From assembly GCF_025517535.1 (NCBI RefSeq), contig NZ_JAOPKC010000016.1, positions 1 through 64,000 on the forward strand: DNA of 64,000 nt, given 5' to 3'. Below the pieces are notes generated by a model. It searched no databases and had not been told where the DNA came from. It saw nothing but the letters and a program-made list of their open reading frames with translations. This document shows, in pieces, positions 34,420 to 42,329 of this stretch. Source of the stretch: Halapricum hydrolyticum (GTDB taxonomy: Archaea > Halobacteriota > Halobacteria > Halobacteriales > Haloarculaceae). The position numbers and the translations under genes are program-made. Numbering within the stretch: position 1 is the first letter of the stretch; the number at the start of each line of letters is the position of its first letter.

Positions 34420-36123
34420 CTACTCCGGCGCGTACGCGTCGGCCAGATACTCCTCCATCATCCGTCGGGCGTGATAGCGCGAGCCGTTGAAGGCGATGGC
34501 GTTGCGCATGATGTCGACCCACTTCTCGCGGTCGTCGTAGTAGGTCGGCAAGACTTTCCCTTCGAGCTTGTCGTACAGGGCAGTCGAGTCGACCAGCGTC
34601 TCCTTTGCGTCGGTCATCCGCTCTTCGCGCGGGCTGTGGGGCTCGGGGCCGATCGACCAGCCGGTCTCGCCCTCGATGTGGCCTTCGACCCACCAGCCGT
34701 CGATCGTCGAGAACTGCGGGACGCCGTTGAACGCGGCTTTCATCCCGGAGGTACCCGAAGCCTCCCGCGGTCGACGGGGGTTGTTCAGCCAGACGTCGAC
34801 GCCGGAGGTGAGTTTCGCCCCCATCTCCATGTCGTAGTCTTCGAGATACGTGATGGTGATCTCCTCGGAGAGCTGATCGGCGTACCCGTAGATCTCCTGG
34901 ATGATCTCCCGGCCGCGGGGGTCACCGGGGAACGCCTTGCCGGCGTAGACGACCTGAATGTCGCCCGAGCGGGCGATGACCTCGCGCAGGCGTTCGACGT
35001 TCTCGAACAGCAAGGGAGCGCGCTTGTACGGGACGGCGCGGCGGGCGAACCCGAGCGTCAGCACGTCCGGGTCGAGTTCGACGCCCTGGCGCTCGGCGAC
35101 GTAGTCGATGAGTTCCTGCTTCTGGGCCTGGTGGGCCTCCCAGAGGGGCTCGTCGTCGATGAGCGTGGCGTGCTGGAGTTTTCCGGGGAAGCGCCGCCAG
35201 TTCCGCATGTTCTCGTCGAAGACCTCGGCGACGTGGTCACCGACCCACGTCGGCACGTGAGCGCCGTTGGTGACGGCGTCGATATTCTCGGCGTGCTCGG
35301 GGAACATCTCCCGGGAGACTTCCTGGTGGCGCTTGGCGACGCCGTTGACGTATCGCGAGAGGTTCAGCGCGAGCCGCGTCGTGTGGACCTTCCCGCGGGG
35401 ACTGTATTCGCGAATGGCGTACATCGGGACGAGGTCGTCGGCGAGCAGGTCGTAGAGCATGTCGATCGGATACTCGTCGTGCGCGGCCGCGACCGGAGTG
35501 TGGGTCGTGAAGACGCACTGCTCGCGGACCGCATCGGCGTCGAGATCGTGGCGATCGAGCAACTCGAGCGTGAGGAAGCTCGCGTGACCCTCGTTCATGT
35601 GGTAGGTCGCGACGTCGTAGCCCAGCTCGTCGAGCATCCGGACGCCGCCGATACCCAAGACGAGGTAGACGGCGAGTTTGAACCGGTCGTCCTTCCCGGG
35701 GGCGTAGACGCGGCGAGTCAGTTCGCGGACCCAGTGGGGGTTCTCCTCGCGGTCGGTATCGAGCATGATGACCGGAACAGTGCCACCGTGCTCGGATTCG
35801 ACGTCGTAGCGCCAGGCACCGATCGTGATCTCCTGATCGTCGAGCGTCATCGATACCGTCGCATCGAGCGGCTCACAGAACTCTTCGACCGGCCACGGAG
35901 CCGGCTCGATATGCTGGGCGCCGTGCTCGTCGATGTACTGTTTCCCGAGCCCGTGATCGTTGAGCAACGTGAGACCGACGGCGTCGACGTTCAGATCGGC
36001 GAAGCCGCGGACGACGTCGCCCGCGAGGATCCCCAACCCGCCGTTGTAAGTGTTCATTCCGTTCTCCAGACCATACTCCATGCTGAAGTACGCGATCGTA
36101 CCGTCAGGCTGCGTTGCCGGCAT
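34420..36123 (-). CDS. glgP: Alpha-glucan (glycogen/starch) phosphorylase family, short type
   Basis: GT35 phosphorylase, 567 aa, of the short archaeal/bacterial type (classical enzymes exceed 800 aa). It has the family N-terminus IAYFSMEYGLENGMNTYNGG, the substrate loop THTPVAAAHDEYP, and the PLP-region REASGTSGMKAAFNG. It releases glucose-1-phosphate from alpha-glucans. I chose MPATQPDG because the upstream extension lacks family similarity. It is monocistronic. Confidence 0.92.
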   Translation of the reverse strand: MPATQPDGTIAYFSMEYGLENGMNTYNGGLGILAGDVVRGFADLNVDAVGLTLLNDHGLGKQYIDEHGAQHIEPAPWPVEEFCEPLDATVSMTLDDQEITIGAWRYDVESEHGGTVPVIMLDTDREENPHWVRELTRRVYAPGKDDRFKLAVYLVLGIGGVRMLDELGYDVATYHMNEGHASFLTLELLDRHDLDADAVREQCVFTTHTPVAAAHDEYPIDMLYDLLADDLVPMYAIREYSPRGKVHTTRLALNLSRYVNGVAKRHQEVSREMFPEHAENIDAVTNGAHVPTWVGDHVAEVFDENMRNWRRFPGKLQHATLIDDEPLWEAHQAQKQELIDYVAERQGVELDPDVLTLGFARRAVPYKRAPLLFENVERLREVIARSGDIQVVYAGKAFPGDPRGREIIQEIYGYADQLSEEITITYLEDYDMEMGAKLTSGVDVWLNNPRRPREASGTSGMKAAFNGVPQFSTIDGWWVEGHIEGETGWSIGPEPHSPREERMTDAKETLVDSTALYDKLEGKVLPTYYDDREKWVDIMRNAIAFNGSRYHARRMMEEYLADAYAPE

Positions 36124-36278
36124 ACGCTGACGTTCACGGAGGGGTCGTTTAGCCCCTGCGATGCGGGTTCCAGCTATTCTCAAGCGATTAGAGAGGGTAT
36201 AATCGATTCTGCGCCAGTGAGGGGCGATCCGAGGGTAGGGAAACGACCTTTTTGCTACTGGGGGTCGAACCACCCGTT

Positions 36279-36770
36279 ATGAAAGTCGGTATCGTCTCGG
36301 ATACCCACGACAACGGTGGTATCGTCGAGCGGGCGGTCGGGACGTTCGAACAGGAAGACGTCGACGCGGTGATCCACTGTGGCGACATCGTCGCCCCGTT
36401 CTCGGCGACGCCGTTCGAGTCGGGGTTCGACTTCTACGCCGTGCGGGGGAACAACGACGGCGAATGGGCGCTCGAACGCACCGTCGGGGGGTTCGGCACG
36501 TATCTCGGGGAGATGGGCGAACTCACGCTCGGCGACGTAGAATTCGCTGTCTATCACGGCACGAGCGAACCGATCGTCGACGCGTTGCTCGAGTGTGGTA
36601 CCTACGATTACGTCTGCCGGGGCCACACCCACGAACGCATCAACGAACGCCGTGGGGAGACGGTCCATCTCAATCCAGGCGGGATCCCGATCCCCGATGC
36701 ACCCGAAGACCCGGCAGCGATCGTCCTCGACACCGAGACCGGCGACGTCGAGTTCCACGATCTCGGATGA
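36279..36770 (+). CDS. YfcE/MJ0936-type metallophosphoesterase
   Basis: 163-aa calcineurin-like phosphodiesterase. Metal-binding motifs in order: SDTHDN, HCGDIV, RGNND, YHGT and GHTHE. Members hydrolyse bis-pNPP-like phosphodiesters in vitro; the physiological substrate is unknown. Start MKVGIVSDTH is standard. It diverges from glgP. Confidence 0.92.
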   Translation: MKVGIVSDTHDNGGIVERAVGTFEQEDVDAVIHCGDIVAPFSATPFESGFDFYAVRGNNDGEWALERTVGGFGTYLGEMGELTLGDVEFAVYHGTSEPIVDALLECGTYDYVCRGHTHERINERRGETVHLNPGGIPIPDAPEDPAAIVLDTETGDVEFHDLG

Positions 36771-36782
36771 CGCGGTAGTGTG

Positions 36783-36862
36783 ATACTGGTGGCTATAACA
36801 TTTCGAAGTGATCCGGCACGACGGCGTGCCGGATATCTTTACGAACTTATAGCCACCAGTAT
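36783..36862. repeat. 80-bp palindromic MITE-like element, best copy
   Basis: Perfect 16-bp inverted ends ATACTGGTGGCTATAA and TTATAGCCACCAGTAT. An inner palindrome ATCCGGCACGACGGCGTGCCGGAT sits in the centre, read here as stem ATCCGGCAC and GTGCCGGAT. The whole element can fold into one long hairpin. It abuts a PIN-domain gene remnant. Confidence 0.9.
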
Positions 36863-36864
36863 GA

Positions 36865-36999
36865 GTGTTCGATCAGGTCTCGCGGCTGTCGGTCGCCGAC
36901 GCAATCCTCGTCGCAGGCACCCGCCACAGCGAGGTTCGCTACGTGTACAGTTTCGGCACCGAATTCAACCGGCTCTCGACTGATACGGGTGATTGTACC
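36865..36999 (+). pseudogene. VapC/PIN-domain C-terminal remnant
   Basis: The reading frame encodes SRLSVADAILVAG, then RYVYSFGTEFNRL, which matches the conserved C-terminal half of PIN-domain RNases (acidic Asp in an S-V-A-D-A helix, then an S-F-x-x-x-F strand). The N-terminal half is missing, its place being taken by the 80-bp palindromic element, and no VapB-like gene is present. The remainder of 36771-37115 holds nothing else I can support. Confidence 0.45.
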
Positions 37000-37115
37000 G
37001 ATGTGCCGCTCCGACCGCCCCGCGGTCGATGCGGAAGGGACAATCCCCATGATGACGACTCGTTCGCCTCGGATTTCTCGTAACGCCTATCCTCGTCCCG
37101 CCCGCAGATCAGTCT

Positions 37116-38066
37116 ATGACCGACGACCTCCGCGTCGCGGCCGAGACGGCGCTGAACCAGTGCATGGGACTGCAAGCGGGAGAGTCCTGCGGGATCGTGA
37201 CTGACGACAAACGCTGGAAGATCGGCAAGGTGCTGTACGACGTCGCGAGCGAGATCACCGACGACGTGACCATCGTCCGGTATCCGCCGGGCGACCAGCA
37301 CGGCGAGGAACCTCCGGCGACGGTCGCGGCGGCCATGCGCGAACCGGACGTGTTGCTCGCGCCGACGACCAAGAGCCTCAGCCACACCCGGGCACGCTCG
37401 GCGGCCACCGAGGGCGGTGCCCGGGTGGCGACGCTCCCGGGAATCACCGACGAGGTGTTCACGCAAGGGCTGGACGCCGACTACGAATCGATCCGCCAGC
37501 ACTGCGAAGAGATGCTCACAGCGGTCGGCGACGCGACGGAGATCCGCGTGACCGCACCGTCGGGGACGGACATCACGCTCGAACCCGGCGGTCGAGAGTG
37601 GCGGGAAGACACCGGAATCGTCCACGAACCCGGTTCGTTCTCGAACCTGCCCGCCGGCGAGGTGTTCGTCAGTCCCGAGACCGCCGACGGACGCGTCGTC
37701 GTCGACGGGACGATGCGCCCTCACGGATTGCTCGAAGACGGCCAGACGGTCGCGTTCGACGTCGAGGACGGGCAGGTCACCGCGATCGAGGACAACGCGA
37801 TCCGAGGGCAGGTCGAAGAGGCGGCCGAGGAAGTCGGTGACGCCGCGTACAACCTCGCCGAACTGGGGATCGGGACGAACGTCGCCGTCGAGCAGTTGCT
37901 CGGCTCGGTGTTGCTCGACGAGAAAGCGGGGGGGACAGTCCACTTCGCGATCGGCGACGACGCCTCAATCGGGGGAGACACCGAAGCGCCGCTGCACCTG
38001 GACGGGATCGTCCGCGAGCCGACGGTGTACGCCGACGGCGAGGAAGTCGAGTTGCCGACGCTCTAG
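37116..38066 (+). CDS. Aminopeptidase-like protein (leucyl aminopeptidase/aminopeptidase T-type)
   Basis: A 316-aa protein resembling the M29/DUF-type archaeal aminopeptidases: central RVTAPSGTDITLE, later ELGIGTN and GGTVHFAIGDDASIGG, with His/Asp/Glu residues suited to metal binding (HLDGIVREPT). Cytosolic peptide degradation is the probable role. Its last four bases overlap the convergent TrmB-family gene. Confidence 0.8.
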   Translation: MTDDLRVAAETALNQCMGLQAGESCGIVTDDKRWKIGKVLYDVASEITDDVTIVRYPPGDQHGEEPPATVAAAMREPDVLLAPTTKSLSHTRARSAATEGGARVATLPGITDEVFTQGLDADYESIRQHCEEMLTAVGDATEIRVTAPSGTDITLEPGGREWREDTGIVHEPGSFSNLPAGEVFVSPETADGRVVVDGTMRPHGLLEDGQTVAFDVEDGQVTAIEDNAIRGQVEEAAEEVGDAAYNLAELGIGTNVAVEQLLGSVLLDEKAGGTVHFAIGDDASIGGDTEAPLHLDGIVREPTVYADGEEVELPTL

Positions 38067-39133
38067 AGTGCGATCTCCTCGACGACGATCTGGTCGATCT
38101 CGACGTCCTCCAGGTGCGTGCCCATACCACCGACAGAGAACGCACCGCCGTCGGTATCGACGACGAGACTGGCCTTGCCGACGAGGTCCCTGAGCGTGAT
38201 CGGCCCTTCGTCGAGGTGCTTGCCCTCGTAGGTGACCTCGGAGACGGTGCCGACGAGCTGGCAGGGACGGCGACTGTCGACCCACTGGCCCGTGATCCGG
38301 ACGTGGACAGTCGCACCCTCTTCGAGCAGCGGTTCGATCTCGGGGATAGCCCGCCTGATCTCGAAGTATCGCAACGGAGGGTCGCTCGAACGGCCGTCGT
38401 AGTGAGTGTCCCACAGCTCCCACAGCATCGTCGAGAAGAACCACGAGAAGACGTAGGCGAGACCCCGATCGTCGATGAGCATGCCGTACTCGCTGGGCGA
38501 ATCGACGTAAAGCGCGTAGCCGACCTGCTGCTGGTCGATCAGCGCCAGGAACGCCGCCGGTCGCTCACGGACGCGTGCCTCGGTACAGAGCCCTGCGAGG
38601 TACTCCTCGTCGGGTAAGTCGTCCTCGCTGAACGAGTGGATCGCAAGCTGGACGTGGATACCATCCTCGTGGGCCGACCGAAGCGTGGACTCGAGCTGTT
38701 CGATCTGATCTGGCGTGACCGACAGCTGGACGTGGTTGTTGGCGTCCTCGATGAACGCGATCGTTCGCGTGAGTACGGTCTCGAACTGAGCGACGATCGC
38801 CGCTTCCTGACCGGTCGGCTCCGGCTCCGTCCAGCGGTGTTCGATCTCGTCAGTGGCCGACTGGAACTGGGCGATCCGGGTACTCAGATCCGAGACGAGC
38901 GCGCCCGGATCGTGGACCCGGGCCTGCAAGGTCTCGCCCTCGTACGTCTCGACGTACCCGTCGGCCTCGAGGTCCCGCAAGACGTCGTATATCCGGGGCT
39001 GGGGAACGCCGCTGGCGTCCGCGAGGTCGCCGGCCGAGACGGTCCCGAGTTCGAGCAACGCGACGTACGCCTGAGCCTGATAGCGCGAGAGCCCGCCGAT
39101 CTGGAGGACCGAAACCAGTCGCTCGCTGTCCAT
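38063..39133 (-). CDS. TrmB-family transcriptional regulator
   Basis: A 356-aa regulator. The N-terminal winged helix (LSRYQAQAYVALLELG, ASGVPQPRIYDVLRDLEADGYV) is followed by a coiled-coil linker. A C-terminal sugar/effector-binding TrmB domain runs from about 130 to 350. Such haloarchaeal proteins control sugar metabolism. An inverted repeat and AT-rich promoter at about 39250-39480 lie upstream of it, on the side of the NYN gene. Confidence 0.9.
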   Translation of the reverse strand: MDSERLVSVLQIGGLSRYQAQAYVALLELGTVSAGDLADASGVPQPRIYDVLRDLEADGYVETYEGETLQARVHDPGALVSDLSTRIAQFQSATDEIEHRWTEPEPTGQEAAIVAQFETVLTRTIAFIEDANNHVQLSVTPDQIEQLESTLRSAHEDGIHVQLAIHSFSEDDLPDEEYLAGLCTEARVRERPAAFLALIDQQQVGYALYVDSPSEYGMLIDDRGLAYVFSWFFSTMLWELWDTHYDGRSSDPPLRYFEIRRAIPEIEPLLEEGATVHVRITGQWVDSRRPCQLVGTVSEVTYEGKHLDEGPITLRDLVGKASLVVDTDGGAFSVGGMGTHLEDVEIDQIVVEEIAL

Positions 39134-39326
39134 ACAGGGCCGAAAACGTCCGTCAGCAAAACAGTTTGGTCGTCACACGCCGGTGGTGACCGCCATCAGC
39201 CACACTTCGATGGAGGGGGCGTTGTTCTGGGTGGACTGTTCGTCGTCAGCAGCGGTTATCTTTTGAGCTATCATACAATTCTACGTTGAGCCCGACCACG
39301 TATAAGACTTATCAATTTTCTTAACT

Positions 39327-39378
39327 ACTGTCGTTGTTGTAGTTCGAATACCGTCGAGATATTCACTACAACGACAGT
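39327..39378. promoter_or_regulatory. Inverted repeat, candidate operator
   Basis: ACTGTCGTTGTTGTAGT pairs with ACTACAACGACAGT downstream, with one three-base insertion in the left arm and about 21 bp between arms. It lies in the 444-bp divergent gap between the TrmB-family gene and the NYN gene, next to AT-rich promoter sequence (39300-39320 and 39440-39480). No gene is seen in the gap. Confidence 0.5.
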
Positions 39379-39577
39379 GGTTGTGGATTCTCAGCCCATG
39401 AGGCCCTCACTTTCGATCTACATAGGTATCCGGGATGTTCATGACATATTTTATATTTTTACAATATCCTATATGTTTATTGCTGCGCTGCGACAGCCGT
39501 GCGTGTCCGATCACAGCAATACAATTCACGTGGATGAGTCACAAGCGCTTTCAGGATGGCCCGAGGAACGCCACGCA

Positions 39578-40081
39578 ATGACCAGAAACGAAACCCACGA
39601 GACACAGCGGGTCGCGGTCCTCGCGGATTCTCAGAACCTCTATCACACCGCCAGGAGCCTCCACGAGCGCAACATCGACTACGCGGAGTTGCTCGACGCG
39701 GCGGTCGACGGCCGGTCGCTGACCCGGGCGATCGCCTACGTGATCAAGGCAAACGCGCCCGAAGAGGAGTCGTTTTTCGACGCGCTGGTCGACATCGGCT
39801 TCGAGACCCGCATCAAGGAGATCCGGACGTTCGGCGACGGCTCGAAGAAGGCCGACTGGGACGTCGGGATGAGCCTCGACGCCGTCTCGCTGGCCAACCA
39901 CGTCGACGCCGTCGCACTGTGCACCGGCGACGGTGACTTCACCAGGCTCTGCAGACACCTCCAGCACGAGGGCGTCCGGGTGGACGTCATCGCGTTCGAG
40001 GAGTCGACCGCCGAGGACCTCATCGCGGCGGCTGACGGGTTTATCGATCTCGGGTCCGATCCCGACCGGTACCTGCTCTAG
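39578..40081 (+). CDS. NYN-domain (PIN-like) ribonuclease family protein
   Basis: A 167-aa LabA/DUF88-type NYN domain. Acidic catalytic residues are present: D in VLADSQNLYH, the ADWDVGMSLDA motif, and CTGDGDFTRLC. The fold is that of PIN-like RNases acting on structured RNA. The start is MTRNETHETQ; in-frame codons further upstream run into promoter sequence. Confidence 0.9.
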   Translation: MTRNETHETQRVAVLADSQNLYHTARSLHERNIDYAELLDAAVDGRSLTRAIAYVIKANAPEEESFFDALVDIGFETRIKEIRTFGDGSKKADWDVGMSLDAVSLANHVDAVALCTGDGDFTRLCRHLQHEGVRVDVIAFEESTAEDLIAAADGFIDLGSDPDRYLL

Positions 40082-40102
40082 GCGGATCTGGCGTCTTCGA
40101 CC

Positions 40103-40279
40103 CTAGACGGGGCGACCACCTTCGGATGTGCCGACCAGCAGTGCACCCGCCGCCAGGCCGAGCGCGGCGACGGCCCCGACGACGACCGGGAAGTCGATAA
40201 CGCCCAGCATGATGATCACGACGCTGCAGATGAAAAGCAGACCGCCGCCGACAGCGAGCTTGCGCGTATCCGTTGCCAT
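40103..40279 (-). CDS. Small two-TM membrane protein (58 aa)
   Basis: Begins MATDTRKLAVGGGLLF with two hydrophobic helices (about 9-27 and 31-48) and a short polar tail. Function unknown. It lies antisense between the NYN and PUA genes, with convergent and divergent neighbours. Confidence 0.65.
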   Translation of the reverse strand: MATDTRKLAVGGGLLFICSVVIIMLGVIDFPVVVGAVAALGLAAGALLVGTSEGGRPV

Positions 40280-40384
40280 ACAACGCGATTCGGGCAGTCG
40301 ATAAATAAACGCCAGCGTAGCGGCGATTCCCGCAGGGAGGATCGGGTCGAAAGGCGTTTGCCCGCCCGTGTCCGACCAGCAGGC

Positions 40385-40858
40385 ATGACAGAGGCCGCCT
40401 CTGAGATGGATCTCGACACGTTGGCCCGGGTCGTGACTTACCAGTTTGGGCCGGACAGTGCGGCGCTGTTCGACGATCCCGACCTGGAGATCACTCGTTC
40501 GAGTTCCGGCCGGCCGCGACAGATAATCGCGCCCGACGGCCGACTCGCGACCTACAGCACGACGGGGCGGTTCACGCTCGGACTGGCTGGCGGCCGTCGA
40601 CTCCACGAATCGCTCCCTCACCCCGATTACCGGGTCGTTGTCGGCGACGAGAGCGAGCCGTTCGTTCGGGACGGGAAGAACGTCTTCGCGAAGTTCGTCC
40701 GCGAGGTCGATCCGGACGTGCGACCCGGCGACGAGGTCCTCGTGACCCATCACGAGGGGGAGTTGCTGGCGGTCGGTCGCGCGGAGCTACCGGCCGGGGA
40801 CATGCTGGATTTCGAGACCGGGATGGCGGTTGCCGTTCGCGACGGTGCAGAAAACTGA
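40385..40858 (+). CDS. PUA-domain protein
   Basis: 157 aa. The C-terminal half is a PUA RNA-binding domain like that appended to archaeosine tRNA-guanine transglycosylase (YRVVVGDESEPFVRDGKNVF, then RPGDEVLVTHHEGELLAVG). The N-terminal part is specific. RNA modification or tRNA binding is likely; no catalytic domain is present. Confidence 0.85.
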   Translation: MTEAASEMDLDTLARVVTYQFGPDSAALFDDPDLEITRSSSGRPRQIIAPDGRLATYSTTGRFTLGLAGGRRLHESLPHPDYRVVVGDESEPFVRDGKNVFAKFVREVDPDVRPGDEVLVTHHEGELLAVGRAELPAGDMLDFETGMAVAVRDGAEN

Positions 40859-40909
40859 TCGAGATTGCCGTGTGGGAGGACTGAGCTGCCAGGACGAGGC
40901 GACCGACCG

Positions 40910-42205
40910 TTACCGCGTCGCCTGCGCGATCGCCTGGTCCAGATCGTCGATGATGTCCTGTGGATCCTCGACGCCGACGGAGAGCCGGACCATGTCGTCG
41001 GTGACGCCGGCAGCGGTCTTCTCCTCGTCGGTGAGTTGCTGGTGTGTCGTCGAGGCGGGGTGGATGATCAGGGTTTTGGCGTCGCCGACGTTCGCCAGGA
41101 GGCTGGCAAGCTCCGTCGACTCGACGGTCTCGCGGGCGGCATCGTAGCCCGCCTCGAGTCCGAAAGTGATCATCCCACCGTAGCCGCCGTCGAGGTACTT
41201 CGAGGCGTTGTCGTGAGTCTCGTGGCTTTCCAGTCCGGGGTAGTTGACCCAGGCGACCTCGTCGTGGTCGTCCAGGTACTCGGCGACGAGCTGGGCGTTC
41301 TCGGAGTGGCGTTTCATCCGCATCGGCAGCGACTCCAGCCCCTGGATCGTCTGCCAGGCGTCGAACGGCGACTGCTGGTTGCCCAGGTCCCGAAGCCCGC
41401 GAGCGATCGCGGCGTAGGTGAACGCGGCCTCGCCGAACCGGTCGGCGAAGTTGACGCCGTGATAGGCGGGATTGTCGCCGGCGATCTCGGGGTAGTCCTC
41501 GGCGTACTCTGCCCAGGGGAAGGTGCCGCCGTCGACGACGACGCCGCCGACGGTCGTCCCCGAGCCGTGGATCCACTTCGTCGTGGACTCCCAGACCAGG
41601 TCCGCGCCGTGTTCGATCGGGTTCGACAGGTACGGCGTCGCGAACGTGTTGTCGACGAACAGGGGGACGCCGTGGTCGTGAGCGATGTCGGCGATGCGTT
41701 CGATATCCGGCGTCACCAGCGCGGGGTTGCCGATGGTTTCGAGGTGGACGTAGGCCGTGTCCTCGTCGATCGCTTCCTCGTAGGCGTCGTAATCGAGGGT
41801 ATCGACGAAGCGCGCCTCGACGCCGTTTCGCGGCGCGGTGTGGGTGAAGTAGGTATAGGTGCCGCCGTACAGTGCCGAAGCAGTGACGACGTTGTCGCCG
41901 ACGTCCGCGAGCAGGAACGTCGTGAGGTTGAGTGCACTCATCCCGGACGCCGTCGCGACGGCACCGACCCCACCCTCGAGAGCGGCGAGTCGTTCCTGGA
42001 GCAGTCCCGTGGTCGGGTTCATGAGCCGAGAGTAGATGTGGCCCGGCTTCTCGAGGGCGAACTGCTGGGCGGCGTCTTCGGCGTCTTCGAAGACGTAGCT
42101 AGTGGTCTGATAGATCGGCGGTGCGCGTGCGCCCGTGGCAGGGTCGGGTTCTTCCTGCCCGACGTGCAGGGCGTTCGTTTCGAATCCGCGGTCGTCGTCA
42201 GTCAT
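40910..42205 (-). CDS. metY: O-acetylhomoserine sulfhydrylase-type PLP enzyme
   Basis: 431-aa Cys/Met-metabolism PLP enzyme. N-terminal ETNALHVGQEEPDPATGARA, substrate-loop YSRLMNPT, PLP lysine in STTKWIHGSGT, and C-terminal HPASTTHQQL are typical of O-acetylhomoserine aminocarboxypropyltransferase (MetY). Methionine biosynthesis by direct sulfhydrylation; no metX lies next to it in this window. Cystathionine gamma-synthase is the alternative. Confidence 0.9.
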   Translation of the reverse strand: MTDDDRGFETNALHVGQEEPDPATGARAPPIYQTTSYVFEDAEDAAQQFALEKPGHIYSRLMNPTTGLLQERLAALEGGVGAVATASGMSALNLTTFLLADVGDNVVTASALYGGTYTYFTHTAPRNGVEARFVDTLDYDAYEEAIDEDTAYVHLETIGNPALVTPDIERIADIAHDHGVPLFVDNTFATPYLSNPIEHGADLVWESTTKWIHGSGTTVGGVVVDGGTFPWAEYAEDYPEIAGDNPAYHGVNFADRFGEAAFTYAAIARGLRDLGNQQSPFDAWQTIQGLESLPMRMKRHSENAQLVAEYLDDHDEVAWVNYPGLESHETHDNASKYLDGGYGGMITFGLEAGYDAARETVESTELASLLANVGDAKTLIIHPASTTHQQLTDEEKTAAGVTDDMVRLSVGVEDPQDIIDDLDQAIAQATR

Positions 42206-42329
42206 CGTTCGTCCGGTCGTTGGCGCGTCGTGCCCGTATAACCATCCCCTCGCGTCCGGTATCGCCGTGAGGAGTGACAGACGGCAATACTCGCCAGGAT
42301 CCAGTTTCAGGCATCTTCCAGTGGGGGAA

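Noticed and set aside
36847..37050. 67-aa minus-strand frame ending in the palindromic element
   Set aside because: Antisense to the PIN remnant, whose residues match a family; this frame matches none.
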